Assembly: GCF_000004075.3 (NCBI RefSeq)
Contig: NC_026655.2
Span: 20,011,489-20,075,488, forward strand
DNA: 64,000 bases
Source of the DNA: Cucumis sativus
Taxonomy: Eukaryota > Streptophyta > Magnoliopsida > Cucurbitales > Cucurbitaceae
Direction of reading: 5' to 3'
Below the pieces are notes generated by a model, which was not told the origin of the DNA, ran no database searches, and saw nothing but the letters and a program-made list of their open reading frames with translations. Position numbers and translations under genes: made by a program. Positions 36,974 to 49,880 of this stretch are shown here, piece by piece (the stretch's first letter is position 1; each line of letters begins with the position of its first letter).

Positions 36974-37934
36974 TAGTCCTAAGATATATATTTTTTCTCA
37001 CAAGAACAGAAATGTGAATTCAGAAATCTTCACTTTGTGATATCCCACCCCGAAATCTTTCTTACAAGCAAGAATCTGAAAAAAGAAAAAAAAAACTTTT
37101 TCTTCCCAACATCCATGCCTTTCTTAAGTAAATAACTATGTAATCCCATTATCAATTCTTTGCATTTGCATTTTTTATCACTGCTTTCTTTCTTTCTTTC
37201 TACACAAGCTAACATATAGCAATCCCAGTTTTTGATATTTGCCAAGGAACCATCCAAACCAAATATTTGCCTCTTCAAACTAGAGATTGTTTTTAAATGT
37301 GAAAGATGAGAGTTAAAGACTCGAGAAGGTGTATTTTACTTCCACAATTCAGTACTACATGAGAAAAGCATTGTTTCACTTCAACAGGATTTAGTAGTTC
37401 ATTTAAAATTCAATAAATAAGACATATCTTAAATCACCAATTAACCTAAAAGGTTGGCTTATAAGAAAGACAAATTTAATATTGTATCATCCTACGCACC
37501 CCTCACTTGTGGACATATGAAAAAGAACTTAACAAGTGGAAATCAATTTTAATTAAGAAAGAAATAACATGGCAGGAGCTCGAACACAAAATCTCCTGGA
37601 TCACCAGCAAAGAAAACTTGTTTGAAGACTAACATAACATCATGAAAAAGATTAATAGCATGCGATCCAAATGTTCAAATACATTCTGTAAGGTAATCGG
37701 TGATACATATTAAAAACTCAACCAATCCGCAAGTTCGATTAAAATAAACTCAAACAAATACATTGTATTGATCTTTCAAAATTGTAATGTCCCAACCAAG
37801 GCTAGAAGGAAAGACCTAACCAGTAACCACCCAGCAGCCATGTACATGGAGATCAAAGTATATGAAGTAAACACATGACCCACAACCGGAAATGAATAGA
37901 TCTGAAGAAAAAATTAGAGATACAATGAGGAAAT
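36974..37934. other. Convergent 3' flanks
   Basis: Lies between the stop codons of the GH9 gene and of the Cys-rich gene; it holds their 3' UTRs and no other gene that I can see. Confidence 0.6.
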
Positions 37935-38246
37935 TCAATCACAGGAAAAGACCTGTTGGGGCAATCTCAAAGCCTCAGCTCTGGTGAAGCAGGTATCGTC
38001 GATGATATCACTCCGGCACCACCGGCATTTGGGGGTCTGGGAACACTGTAAAGCCGAAACTTTCTCGCCGCAATTAGAGATCTGTTGATCTCTCCTTCTC
38101 TGTAAGCTCGATAAAGTACGATAAGAACTGGGGGAGTTGAATTTGCGATCTGGGGATAAGGCATTACATGAAATGAAGAAGAAAAAGAGGAAGGAGATGA
38201 GGAAAATGGAGAGCGGTGATGAAAGATGGGAACTTCTTCTTTCCAT
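37935..38246 (-). CDS. Small secreted cysteine-rich protein, function unknown
   Basis: Single-exon frame of 103 residues starting at ATG 38246. The N-terminus is a clear signal peptide (basic start, then IFLISFLFFFFISC). The mature part has six cysteines (NCGEK, LQCSQ, PKCRWC, DTCF, FSCD). The core CSQTPKCRWCRSD and the terminus RLPQQVFSCD look conserved among plant proteins of unknown function, from memory; no named domain is recognised. An even cysteine number suggests disulfides and an apoplastic or endomembrane location. It converges with the GH9 gene and diverges from the FYVE gene. A longer overlapping frame (38371-37967) lacks an ATG start and is ignored. Alternative: an ER/vacuolar lumen protein. 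Confidence 0.75.
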   Translation of the reverse strand: MERRSSHLSSPLSIFLISFLFFFFISCNALSPDRKFNSPSSYRTLSSLQRRRDQQISNCGEKVSALQCSQTPKCRWCRSDIIDDTCFTRAEALRLPQQVFSCD

Positions 38247-39330
38247 GGAAATTTGAAGAAAAGTTGTCGAAATTTAGATCCCAAAGCTACAAATTTACAG
38301 AACTCAAAGCTGGGTGGGTGCTTTAGAGCATCTTCTAATGTCTCCACAAAGTTCTGAGTTTGGCTATTCAATTTTGTTTCTCTTCCCTTTAATTATAATA
38401 AAATGAGATGCTTTTCCAAAATCTTTTTTGAATAGTAAAATTTTAGCATCAGATACATCCATACCTTTTTCAAAGTCCACTTGAACTAAAAAGAGACTCG
38501 ATACAGTCACATACCACTCTCACCTTAAACTTTTTAAAATTGAGACTCTTTTTAAGGGCATTGCTATTCATCTCTTGCACAGTGAGGGTAGAGAAAACCA
38601 TTTGGGTCGACTTAGGAGGAGCCTTGCCTATCTCCACGATGAGTTCTTACGATTATGCTTTTCATTATACTCGTCCAACAAACTTCAAGTTTCCTTTTGA
38701 TTTTAATACAAATACTTTAGAGCTAGATAAGTTTATTGTATTCATGTAATCCTGTTATCATCTTTCTCCTTTCAACCTCACATTCTTTAACTTTTTGTTA
38801 TTTGACATATATATTTTCTTTTAGTTCTTTGATGTGTTATGCTTATGAATTTAACCGCAAAAGAAAAACAAAATTATAACTTTATTAGTTAAAACAAAAC
38901 TTTTCAAATTGAAATCTAAACTCATAGGTTTAGAAGTATTAAGAAAAATCAATCAAACATTTGTATATAGTGTATGGTATGAAATTATAATAAAAAAATG
39001 AAACTGTGAATATTTTGAAAGTAAAATAACTAAAATAGATAAATTTTAGATTATATACACCAAACTAAAACAATATATTTTGAGAATTGGAAACTATTTT
39101 CAATTGTTTTTTTTTTTTTTTTGTTATATTTGTAATTAGTTAATATTTCTTTTTCATTTCAAATAACTTATTTAAGGTTTTTTTTTTTAAAAAAAAGTAA
39201 CCAATATATATTCATATAAAAATCCAGACTTTTCATTTTTTTTTAAAAAAAGAAATATTAATTCAAATGGAATCAGAGAATTTCAAAGAAGAATATCATC
39301 AAACCAAATAAAATTCTATCATTGGGATTG
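38247..39330. other. Shared intergenic region of two divergent genes
   Basis: AT-rich spacer of about 1.1 kb that probably contains both promoters. A TATA-like TATAATTAAAG lies on the minus strand near 38390. No other gene seen. Confidence 0.5.
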
Positions 39331-39331
39331 G

Positions 39332-39364
39332 CTCTCTCTCCCTCTCTCCCTCTCTCCCTCTCTC
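39332..39364 (+). repeat. CTCTCC-rich pyrimidine tract (microsatellite / Y patch)
   Basis: Repeats of CTCTCCCT about 330 bp before the FYVE gene ATG. Such tracts are common around plant transcription starts and in 5' leaders. Confidence 0.7.
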
Positions 39365-39693
39365 AAGATTAGGGATTCAGAACATAGCTTCGAAAAATTG
39401 ACGACAGCAGAACTTGGAAGTTGAAGAAGCTGCCTTTTTCAACAGTTCTTCCGTTAATTAATTTATTGTGGAAGAAGATTAAATCCCCATAAACGCCAAT
39501 TCCATACTGTATTATTGAAGCGTAAGAGTGAGAGAGACGTAAAACAACGAAAACCCATCTATCTATTCAATCTCCTCCACTTTCTTTTGAATTCATTGGA
39601 ATTTCTTCAATTTCACAATTTCATTGTGCTTTTTGAATTCTTCAGATTTTATTCATCTGGGTTTGATCGATCGTTCAATCATCATTTTCGTCG

Positions 39694-42600
39694 ATGGAGG
39701 ACAATCGTCCGTGTTCTCCGACTAATTCCCATGCTATCGGAGCTTCTGATTATCCCAATTCCCATCTGGGTTCTGTTTCTGACGATTCCGCTTCTCCTCT
39801 GGTAAGCCTATGCAAATCTTTCCGTTCAATTATACGGTTCTTCGATTTTTTCCCCAATTTTTTTTTATTGATTATCTGATATTAGTTCGCTTTCTGGACC
39901 GAGCGGTTGGCAATTCTTTTTTAATTTTACATTAGCTATTTATTATGGTGTAAACTGATAAAAACTGGAAATTTAAAGCTTCTGAATTGAGTATATGAAT
40001 TTTATGATGATGATGTTGTGTAGGGTTATCCTAAACTCGATTCTTTTCGAGAGCTCAACGCTTCGTTTGGCCCTCAGTGTTCTCCGATTGAAAAAAGTGG
40101 TGAATTTAGAGAAAGCGATTCTGAGTCTGGGGAAATTGGAAAGTCTTGTGATCAGAATAGGGGAAATTGCTTCTATTATGATTCACCTTTGTTGGAAGAT
40201 ACTGGAGTATGGATACCCATTTCTGTTCCACCCATGTCTGAATCTGATCACGAAGAGTGGGCCAAAGGTTTTCACTTGAATGGCGGTTGCTTTCCTGAAG
40301 GTGACTCGGGGTGGAGCCAGTGCTTTGAGGGAGAAAAAGAGTTGACAATGTGGGATGTGATGGTTGAAATGTTGCTTGCAGCTCGAGGAAAAGTCGGTTC
40401 GTTGGCTTCGACTAGTAATGTTGGGTGTAGATTGTCATGGATATCTAGCCATATGGTGGAGCAGGCTTTGAATGAACTGGCTCATTCGCTCACTGAAGCT
40501 AATTTCGGTAATATAAGAGAAATTCTTGAAGCAGAGCCACCCAGATGGTTGTCTGATAGTGCTGCTTCTTCTTGTATGTTATGTGGTGTGAAGTTCCATC
40601 CAATTATGTGCTCAAGGCATCACTGTCGATTTTGCGGTGGAATATTTTGTGGGGATTGCTCTAAAGGGAGGAGCTTGCTGCCTGTAAAATTTCGTGTTGC
40701 AGATCCACAACGAGTGTGCGATGTATGTAATGTGCGGCTTGAATCTGTGCAACCATATTTGATGGATAAAGTGAGTAATGCTGCACAGCTACCAACCCAT
40801 GACCTGACGGACCTCAGTACATTGAGGTCATGGTTAAACTTCCCTTGGGGACAGTCAATGGAACATGAGATTTATAAAGCAACGAACACCGTTCGGGCAT
40901 ATAATAAGGTAAATATTGAAATCTGAAGTATATCATTTGTCACTACTTTCTGGTTAAATGGTCTTAATCTTAATTGCTTTTAAGTTGTTGATGCATATGC
41001 TTTGAAATGAATCTTCTTAGAAGTACCCTCCATTTCTCTGACTATGTTTAGTTGTTTATATATATAAAAAAAAAGTTATACTGTAGGAAACAATAATATG
41101 ATTAAAAGCTACAGAAAGGCAAGAACCGACAGCCTAGGAACTGTGAGATGAGAAAGCCCCCGCCCAAGGAACCAATTGCATGTTGCTCACCAATCCAAAA
41201 GAACCAAAAAAAAAAAAAAAAAAAAATTGGGAAACTGCAAAAGAATTTGCTATAACTTTTGGTCCACCAAGCAGCGGTTAACCGACAACTATCCCAAAAA
41301 AAATAAAAAAATGTGTGGACTTATGTTCGAACGCCCTTTTATTCCTTTCCAACAAAAGCCCCAAGTTTGTTTATGGAATCAAGATCCTATATTTGCTGTA
41401 ACCTGTGTTACCTCGAGCAGTATCTTTATGCTTCTAATAAGTTTTGTCGTTTAAATGACTATTTTAAGAGTTTGTTGTAAGTGTTTTAGGCGAAGTATAT
41501 AAGCTGGTTTTTGTTTAGTAATAAAGCAATGAAGTATTCTTTTGAAGTGTGATTTCTCTCCCTGCTACATCAATATTTCTCAAGTTCTTTGTAACGGTGG
41601 TTATGTTTTCTTGCTCTTGCTCAGGTGGGTTCTTTAAAACCGGAGAAACTAATTCCAGATGCGATTCTAGGACAAGCGAAAGGTCTAGCAATTATTACTG
41701 CTGTCAAAGTGGGAGCAGTGGTGACTTACAATGTAGGAACTGGTCTCGTGGTTGCACGTAGAGAAGATGGCTCATGGTCTCCTCCATCTGCAATTTCATC
41801 TATTGGTATGGGCTGGGGAGCTCAGGTTTGTAATTCTTCTCTAACGACTCACAAGCAATTCAAGTTCCACTCAGTTTTATGTATGAAAAGAGGGACAGAG
41901 CTGTCTATTATTGCCTTCAGCCCTTCACCATTGGAAATGGTATATGACATTGTAAATGACTTGTGCAATATTTACAAACTTAAATGACCTAATATAGGAG
42001 ATGACTTGGTTTAGCTTTAAGCAGAACTAGCATGATGACATTCGATTTGGCACCCCTAGAAAGTTCAGATTATGCATAGTGTTTACTTAATGCAATTAAG
42101 AAGTAAAGACTGCGACTCCTCAAATCAATTTGTGATATCCTGATTTCTTCTCCAGTCAACATCTAAACCACAATCTGGCCATTGCCTCTCTTTATACAGA
42201 TTGGAGGAGAACTGACTGACTTTATAATCGTCTTGAGGACAAGTGATGCTGTCAATGCATTCAGTGGTAATATGCATCTGGCTGTTGGTGCTGGTTTGAG
42301 TGCTGCAGTTGGAGTTATTGGAAGGACCGCTGAAGCCGATGTACGAGCTGGTGACGGTGGTTTTGGCTCCTGTTATACATACAGTTGTAGTAAAGGTCTG
42401 CCGTTCATGTCTGAAATTATCTGTTTCAACTTTAACATGTTTTTCAAGACATTTTTCCTGGTGTATAATTTGTTTGGAAAGCAATATTTTGGTTTCCCCT
42501 TTAGATTTCTTGTACAGCAAAGGAAGAATGGTCTACGTGAATGGTGTTCATTGAAAATAACGTTTTCGTTTTTTGTATCACTTGCAGGTGCATTTGTTGG

Positions 42601-42772
42601 TTGTTCACTTAAAGGAAGCATTGTTACGACTCGGACACAAGAGAATGCTCGATTCTATGGCAATCAGTCAATAACCGCCTCTGACATTCTCCTTGGTTCA
42701 CTCCCAAGACCACCTGCTGCCGCCATGCTTTATCGTGCTCTCACTGATCTTTATCAGAAGATCAATAAATAA
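39694..42772 (+). CDS. FYVE zinc-finger plus SYLF (Ysc84) domain protein
   Basis: Exons 39694-39801, 40024-40908, 41625-41825, 42200-42395, 42588-42772; 524 residues with phases closing. The acidic/Ser-rich N-terminus is of low complexity. The FYVE finger spans about 209-275: WLSD, CMLCG, CSRHHCRFCGGIFC, CGDC, RVCDVC. These include the WxxD, R-HHCR and RVC motifs needed to bind phosphatidylinositol 3-phosphate on endosomes. The C-terminal half (about 332-524) is a SYLF/Ysc84 lipid-binding, actin-linked domain: AKGLAIITAVKVGAVVTYNV, GMGWGAQIGGELTDFIIVL, FSGNMHLAVGAGLSAAVG, GCSLKGSIV. The best family match is the Arabidopsis FYVE-SYLF protein (At3g43230 type). Likely role: endosomal or autophagosomal membrane traffic. 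Intron 2 holds a poly-A-rich 41.2-kb stretch. Confidence 0.93.
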
Positions 42773-43400
42773 TCAATCAAGCTCAGCGTAAACTAATCTG
42801 CTCGATCCACCTGATGAGAAAAATTCTACAGGTTCTTTCAGGTGAAGCATTTTCCTTATTAGGTACACAAAATGTATAGCTCTTCTTCACCATCATTATT
42901 TGTTTCTGTACATAAACCGTCACCTATTGTCTTTTATGCACAGCATGTACAGATTGAACCAAAGTAAAACAGATTTGAAATGTGATCTGATTCTTGGATA
43001 TCGTGTATTGTATAAACATTGGTATTATATATGGTGCGGTTACCGCCACTATTTTAAAGTATTGCACAAATGTTATGGATCTTTCTTTCTTGTTTTGACT
43101 GTTTTTCTTTAATTGCTTCGTAATTGGGGGGTGGGGCAGAATTAGAACAGTTGGTGAGAACATTGACATCCTATTGAATTGAATATAACCAAGGCAAAGG
43201 GGATTCATTAGTGGAATCTAATTTTCATTTTGGAAGGAAGGAGAACAACAAATCGATTATCAAGGAAAGAATTAAACCATCAACCGATGGGCAATCTTTG
43301 TCAAACCAAAGCACACGGACATTCAGTTGAATATTTTCCCTTGGAGAAAGAACCAAATTTAAGAACTAGCAACTCCCGTTCACTTCGTTTATAACTGAGT
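42773..43400. other. Convergent 3' flanks of FYVE-SYLF and BES1-like genes
   Basis: Only UTR-like sequence; several AATAAA-like signals; no additional gene. Confidence 0.6.
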
Positions 43401-45877
43401 TTACCTTGTACTTGAATTCCCAAGTGTAAGTTCAAGATCATCAGAGATGCATTCCTCGTGAATTCTCTCTCCTTCCCAAGGCTTCACCAACCCAATTGAA
43501 CAACTTCCGAAGGCAAAGTCCGTTGCAGTTCCATCTGTCATAGGAACGTCTGAAGTATGATCAATGCCTGCAGCAACTGTGGGCGAGCATGTTCCGCTCT
43601 GTGTAGGAGTCCAATTACGAGACACTCCAGCAGACATTGCCTCCTTAAATCCGAAAGGATTTCTTGCCACAAGGCTGAAGGTTGGAGATGATGGTCCACT
43701 TTGAGGAATCCGTATACTATCAAGCCATGCTGGATCAGCCAACACCTGACGCCCAGGGCTTTGTGGGGTCGATGTTGGCAAACATGAGAAGCGCTGTGCA
43801 GCCCAAGCAGGAGCAACTGCTGGATGATTGTCCCAATCATTTGGTTTTCTGGGTGTTCGAGCAGTTGGGGAACTTGATGGAGGGGTGACGGGTGCACTTA
43901 TGGAGCCACAATTAATAAAAAGATGGTGAGGCAGCCTGGAGGAAGCTGATGATGAACCCGAGGAGAGGTTCTTCAGCCATGGGATGAGGGAATTGGGATC
44001 AGTACCATTGTCATTGCCATTCATGGCGTAACGCGAAGATTTGGGGCTTGGGAAGGAAGAAGACGCAGGACTTGGGTTATAAGATGCACGTGGGCTCGGC
44101 TGATAAGATGAACATGGACTTGCAGAAGCTGACCCACCCATGATATTGCGTTCCACAGGCTTGCAACCCTGCAGAAATATAGATTGATTATCAGTGCTGC
44201 TTGAATCGACAACAATTGCCAAAAAGGGAGGCATCTTAAGTTTCTCTGTCATAAAAGTTTGAGTAGAACAGTCCGGACAACACAATTTCAGCGATTTGAA
44301 GATTGGTTAATTACTAATTAATTTAATTCAAATCATAAAAAATCGACCTATGCTGGAGAAGTATCATTGACAAACATGATGAGCAAATACATGTAACGCC
44401 AAAAGAAAACAAAACAGCCCACTACATGTTGTCCCCCGGCGAGTTCCTGTAGCCTCATGTTATAATGCTAAAAAGGGAAAGTTGTTTGCCAAAAAGGACC
44501 GAAAAGATTTGATTTTTCAAAATTTAAAAACGCAGATAGTCAAAGAAGAATCGTGAATGCTTAGTCTGAAATTATTCATTGGGCTGACTGGGATACAGAT
44601 TTTCACACACCTTGCTGGCCCAGCTCCACTATCAAGCTGTGCTCTCAATGAACTGGAAAAAGAAAGTAAAAGAAAGTATCTCAATGAAGCCCGGGAATCT
44701 CGGTATGAGTGACCATAAGTTGATTTTGTAAAAAGATGAAAGCCAGCAAGCCAAAAGGAAAAGGGACCATAATTGCTCCATGATACTGCTATGAAATTGC
44801 AAACACTGAAATTCATCCACTGTACACCAGCATGCTTAACTAAAGGAAATAAAAAGAATAGTGAGTGGGTTGGTGAGTGCAGAGAGGAACCGGACACTGA
44901 AGCTTTTCTTCCCCCTTTTGACATGATTTGCTGAGCAGAGCAATCCAGGTTAATCATTTGATCCCATTAACAGAGTTGGGCAACACGCAACGTCTAAAAA
45001 GTTCGTTGTGTTTCTACAGAAGCTTTGAAATGGGGTTTGGCTAATTAACAAAGCAAAACTGAAATGAAGTTCAAAAAGAACAAACTAATTCCTAAAAAGT
45101 AGCTAAACTTTCAGAAACGAGCGGAGGATTAATTTTGATGGTTAGGGAGAAACATTTCCTTGTATTGGAAACACCTCTGTGTTGGCGTCTGAAAAGCTCA
45201 GAGAAATCCTCGTCGTCTTCCACCAAGGACTTATTAACCAGAACGAATCTCATAGTGGGCTCCAATAAAAAAGTGAATCAGTCAACAAAATTAAGATTGA
45301 AAGCTGACCATCAGACTCCCAAAAACAGGTCCGTGATTCCAAAATTCTTCAAATCAAACCAACTTACCATCCCCAACCCCACTTCCAGGATACAGACAAC
45401 ATCTCAATTGTTACAAAATTATGTAAATTTAGGTCTAAAACAGACAATGCCATAAAAATTATAAAGAGGTACAACAATACAACAACATCCTAACCTAACA
45501 CCGACAGATGATATTAACATAATTTTGAGAAGTTCCAATCCATACAAAAACCAATTACAGAAAGAAAAGGAAAAACATAAGCTGAACCAATGAATCCAAC
45601 ACAACCAATTTCAAGTAGCAATTGAAAAGGGGGAGAGTTAGAGTTAGAGTTAGATAAATACCTTCCGATAGGTAGTGCCGTCTTCTTCGACAGTCCATCC
45701 AGCTTCATCACAGAGGGCTTTAAGGACTTCATTATTGTCGCAGTGCTTAGGAAGCTTGTAGTTTCCATACATTCGCAAGCCAAGAAAGATCTTAGCAGCG
45801 ATGGCACGACGACGCCTCTCACGACGCTTGTTGTTTTCCCTTTCCTTCCAAGTGGGCATTCTGGTACCGGAAGTCAT
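43401..45877 (-). CDS. BES1/BZR1 homologue (BEH4-like) transcription factor
   Basis: Exons 45662-45877 and 43401-44168 with a 1.5-kb intron; 327 residues. Exon 1 is the DNA-binding domain ([20 protein letters not shown], then [19 protein letters not shown]), the non-canonical bHLH-like fold that binds E-box and BRRE sites in the nucleus. Exon 2 has a Ser/Pro-rich stretch full of S/TxxxS/T sites for the GSK3 kinase BIN2 ([20 protein letters not shown]). A PEST-like region follows, with a Pro-rich segment ([15 protein letters not shown]), and the C-terminus has an EAR-like repression motif (LELTLG). The family executes brassinosteroid responses: dephosphorylated protein enters the nucleus, and phosphorylated protein is retained by 14-3-3 or degraded. 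One intron after the DNA-binding domain is the family norm. The name BEH4 rather than BEH3 is inference. Confidence 0.93.
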
Positions 45878-46016
45878 AGTCGAGGAGAGTTGAGTGGGAG
45901 ATTTGGTAGTGGTAGAAGAGTGTATGAAGATCGGTGGATAAGCTGAAGAAGAGCGTAAAATGGTGCATAGTTTAACTAAGTTTCTTTGTCGAGAAATTTT
46001 TGTGAGAAATTTTGTT

Positions 46017-46025
46017 CTTTATATA
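46017..46025 (-). promoter_or_regulatory. TATA box of the BES1-like gene
   Basis: Minus strand TATATAAAG about 140 bp upstream of the ATG; predicts a leader of roughly 110 nt. Confidence 0.55.
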
Positions 46026-47137
46026 ATAACAAATTAAAAAAGAAGAGAGGAAGTTGGAAATTACGACTTTGCCACTTTCGTTCTTTTTCTGTCCCAATAA
46101 TCACGGAGTAGCCACGTGTTTCTTTTTATTAACCTTGTTGTTGTTATTCTTCTTCTTCTTCTTCTTCTTTTTCTTTTCATTTTTTAACGTTACATTTATG
46201 ATTTCTATAACTATCCTAACATTATTTCTTCCACCCTACATGTACATATACACATACACACTTACTACATATACACATATACACATACACACCTACATCT
46301 AGTGTTTTAAGGAGTCTTCTTTCTCCAACTCAACTCTAGACTCAAGATCTACGTAGGTTTAATTGAAGGACGAGACTCACAAAATATCATATGCTTTATG
46401 TTTGTGCTTTTTTTTTTTTTTTTAGAAAAGTTCACAACAAATATAATTTATATTTTTACCAAAACAACATTTATTTGGATAGAGAGATATGTATGACTTT
46501 TTTTAGTAATGTTTTTAGTCACTAGTGTTATTGGTTAATATTTTGATATTTTGAGACAAATGTGCTTTTATTGAGATGAGATCATGTTCGTTGATTTTAA
46601 ATATACTTATTTGTCAATTTTGGACATAGTTTGAGCATAGCTCTGATAGATCAAATTAATACCAATTATTATTTTATCCAAAATCCTATTACAAATTGTA
46701 AAGTTTCTTTAAACTATAAATATTTTAAGTTTCCCAAAAAAGAGAAAAAGAGATTAAAATTAACCTAATACATTATTCTAAACTATTGTTTGCCATTGAA
46801 TACATTACTCTAAGGGTAGGATTTGATCTAAAAATTAAAGTTAGTCATGATGTTAATTTTATAATTTCTAAATGCTAAACTTAAAACATACACTGAGTTT
46901 ACCTACTAGTATACTTTTTTACCAAACAAAAAATGAATTACAAAAAAATTTACTTTTTAAAATATTTGGTGAGAGAGAGAACTTTTTCTACATTCAATGA
47001 ATTAAAATTGTCACAATTATTGATAATTTCCATTTAAGTGTGGTTTAAATTTTCTGTCTCGAATGATTGTATTAAAAAAAGAAAAAACAAACAAAGCCAG
47101 AGTTGAATTTATATTGAATTATTTAAAAAGAGTTAAA

Positions 47138-47138
<1 letters not shown>

Positions 47139-47159
<21 letters not shown>
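47139..47159. repeat. (TA)n microsatellite
   Basis: About ten TA units followed by a T run. Confidence 0.85.
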
Positions 47160-47169
<10 letters not shown>

Positions 47170-47424
47170 TAATAAAAAAACAAATAATTAAAGTTTAAAA
47201 ATAAAAAATGAAATTATAAAAAGAATAATTATAGAAGATGCTAAAAAATGACATGATCATGATCATGATCACATCAGAAAAGCACAAAACAGTGAAAATT
47301 GATTGCTAATAATTAATGAAAACGAAAGAAAATTATGAAGTAATTAATATTAGGTTCCAAAAGAAGAGGGTACCCTACGGGGAGGGGGTTTAGAATTAAG
47401 GAAATGCCCTTCGGCTTCCCAGTT

Positions 47425-47529
47425 CACGTGAGAATCACGCCCCATCCAACGTCTTCTTTTGGTCACACCCCGAATCATCATTCTCTGGCCACGTGTCCTG
47501 GTCTTCTTTTCACCTTTAAACTACACGTG
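47425..47529. promoter_or_regulatory. Cluster of three CACGTG (G-box/ABRE) sites
   Basis: Perfect CACGTG hexamers at 47425, 47490 and 47524, in the contexts TTCACGTGAG, GCCACGTGTC and ACACGTGGCG. They lie in the most GC-rich stretch of the spacer. The nearest annotated start is the BES1-like gene 1.5 kb to the left; no start was found within 500 bp on either side. Confidence 0.4.
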
Positions 47530-49880
47530 GCGTCATTTCAGACATTGATCTTTTTGTCCTTTTGAAGAAACTGATAATGACACCCCCATCACCCTCTCAT
47601 TACAAATTACATTTCATCTCCGAGCCGTGGGCAAAGTCCCTACATGTTTTCCTCAATTTTCTTTTATATGGTTTTCCTCAATTTGGAAACTCATTTCATC
47701 CTCCACGATCTATATATTTTTATTTCTTTTTTCTCTAACAATTTTTGTCTTTTTTCATTTAATAATATTAAGTTTGATATTCCTACATTCCTTTTATTTT
47801 AAGTGTGATTTGAAATCTATTGTTTTCTAATTGTCAATAATGTATAGGAATAGGAAGATCACCCATTGATTATTGAGGTTTGAAATAACACTATGCACTC
47901 TCAATCCATCCAACATATAATTATAGTATAGAAAAGCATACATATCTTTTGATTATATTGCACTCTCATCCAAATAACTATGGTGGAGGAATAACATCCA
48001 AGTATTATGAGTTATTTTTAGACGAAGAACTATGAGTGTTGGATTGATGTTGGAATGATAATCACGTAAATATCAAAATAACTATAAAATATGAGTAATG
48101 GGTCAAGAGAGAAAGGCCGGCATGAATTAACATTCTCTAATCTATTAATAAAATATATAATAATAATTTTTGACATTCTTTTTAAAAAAATTTGACAACC
48201 TATGTTATTAAAAGTCTGAGACTTTTTTGAAACTATAATATGTGTTATTGTAGAGTATGAAGATATAACTTATATACGTTATTCTAAAAACATTTAAATA
48301 TGAACCCTATCTCCATGTCTTTGTAAATAAAAAGACATAAGCATCCTCATAGGGTCAAGAAATTCTTTCAAATTCGAGTTTGCTCCGACCCTTTGTTGTT
48401 TATTGACTTAAACATCAGAGGTTTTTTCTTCCTCAAAATGACTCAAATAGTTAATTTTTTGTTCGATTTTAACAAAATATTAGAAAAGTAGTTGTCTTAC
48501 ATTTGAAAGATTCAAAAAAGAAATGAACTACAAACACTGCATATTCTGTTGCCTATTTATGTGAGTTGTACAGTGTATCTACTTTGAGAGAAATGTCATG
48601 GTAATTGAGTTCAATAAACGTTTTTGTGTGATTCACAAATCTTTCTCTATTTTGGACACTAACTACAAATTTGCTTTTCTTTTCTCGACACAACAAACAA
48701 ACATAAGTAAGCTTCTTCATAATGATGAGTTTTCAATATTTAGGTTGATTGACGGTTAAAAGAATACTTTCCTAACGAGCTATATGACAAATCTACAAAT
48801 GCAATCCTATATTTAGTTGGCATGTAATTTAAAGTTTTATAGCAGGAAATGTAAGAGATTGACATGAGATAGATGATTGTTTACAGGTCTAATGTTTTGA
48901 AGTTAAAAATTTTAATGAACTAATTAGTGTTTTAATTTAGATTATTTGATTGGGATGGTTGTGTTGAAGTCTTCACACGTGCGACGGGGAGGTGTACATA
49001 ACATTAAATTATGATAAATCAAAATGAGAAATGGAGTCCGAGAGGGCATTATTTATTATTATTAATTGAATGCACTTTTTCATTTTCTTTTTCTTTAATA
49101 ATTTTATAACTTTCCAGGTTGGAATTTAAATTTGGGGAAGAGGGGCCCACGGAAGATGTTGAATTAAAAATTAAAAATTAAAATCAGGTCCGCTAAAAGT
49201 GAAGAGATAGAAGCGGTGTCGTTTCGAGGGATTGGGCTTGTTTGTTTGTTTCCACTTTCTTACTTTTCAAGTCATACGTTAGAATAATTGGAGCTGACCC
49301 TTCAATCATTTTCACCTTTCTCATAACCTCTCCCTAAATACTTTTTCCATTTTATTTTAGGGGACGTTTGACGAGCATGTTCGGAATCAAATACCTAATT
49401 ATTAAATAAGTGTGGACTTATTTGATGAAACTTTGATGCCTGAAAATTAATTAATTTTTTTATAAATATTTTTACCTATAATTCAATTTATTGACTTATT
49501 GATTTTGATGACAATAATGTAAAAACAAGAAAGTTTAACATTTAATAACAATAATTTTGATTATAGTTGCATTAACATGAATGGTCTAGTTAAGAATATT
49601 ACAAATTATTCACAAAATATAACAAATCATGTAATCATATGGAGTTTACAAAAGTTTCAATTAAGCAAAACATTAAAAAACGTCTAATAGCTAGGTTTCA
49701 AAATAAGTCTAGCAAAAGGGTCATGCAAAAATGAAAATTATGTAGAGTTACATTTAGTGATAATTATGGTTGTCTTCCTATTATGCACATGCACGTGCAG
49801 TTCTAGTAAAATAGTTTAAATAAAAATGAGTTTTTTTTAGAAAAATAGTTTTTTCTTAAATAAAATCATTTTATTCTTAA

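Larger units (their letters stand above)
46100..49877. other. AT-rich gene-poor spacer
   Basis: No coding family recognised. Contains CTT-rich (46148-46170), ACACAT-rich (46245-46290) and TA-dinucleotide simple repeats, a (GATCAT)n word at 47264-47280, and a CACGTG cluster listed separately. Confidence 0.6.

Noticed and set aside
37967..38371. 134-codon frame overlapping the Cys-rich gene
   Set aside because: No ATG at its start, low-complexity content; the overlapping frame has a signal peptide and conserved cysteines.
39515..39805. Frame overlapping the FYVE gene start
   Set aside because: Starts at TTG and shows no homology; the in-frame ATG at 39694 of the other frame leads to the real protein.
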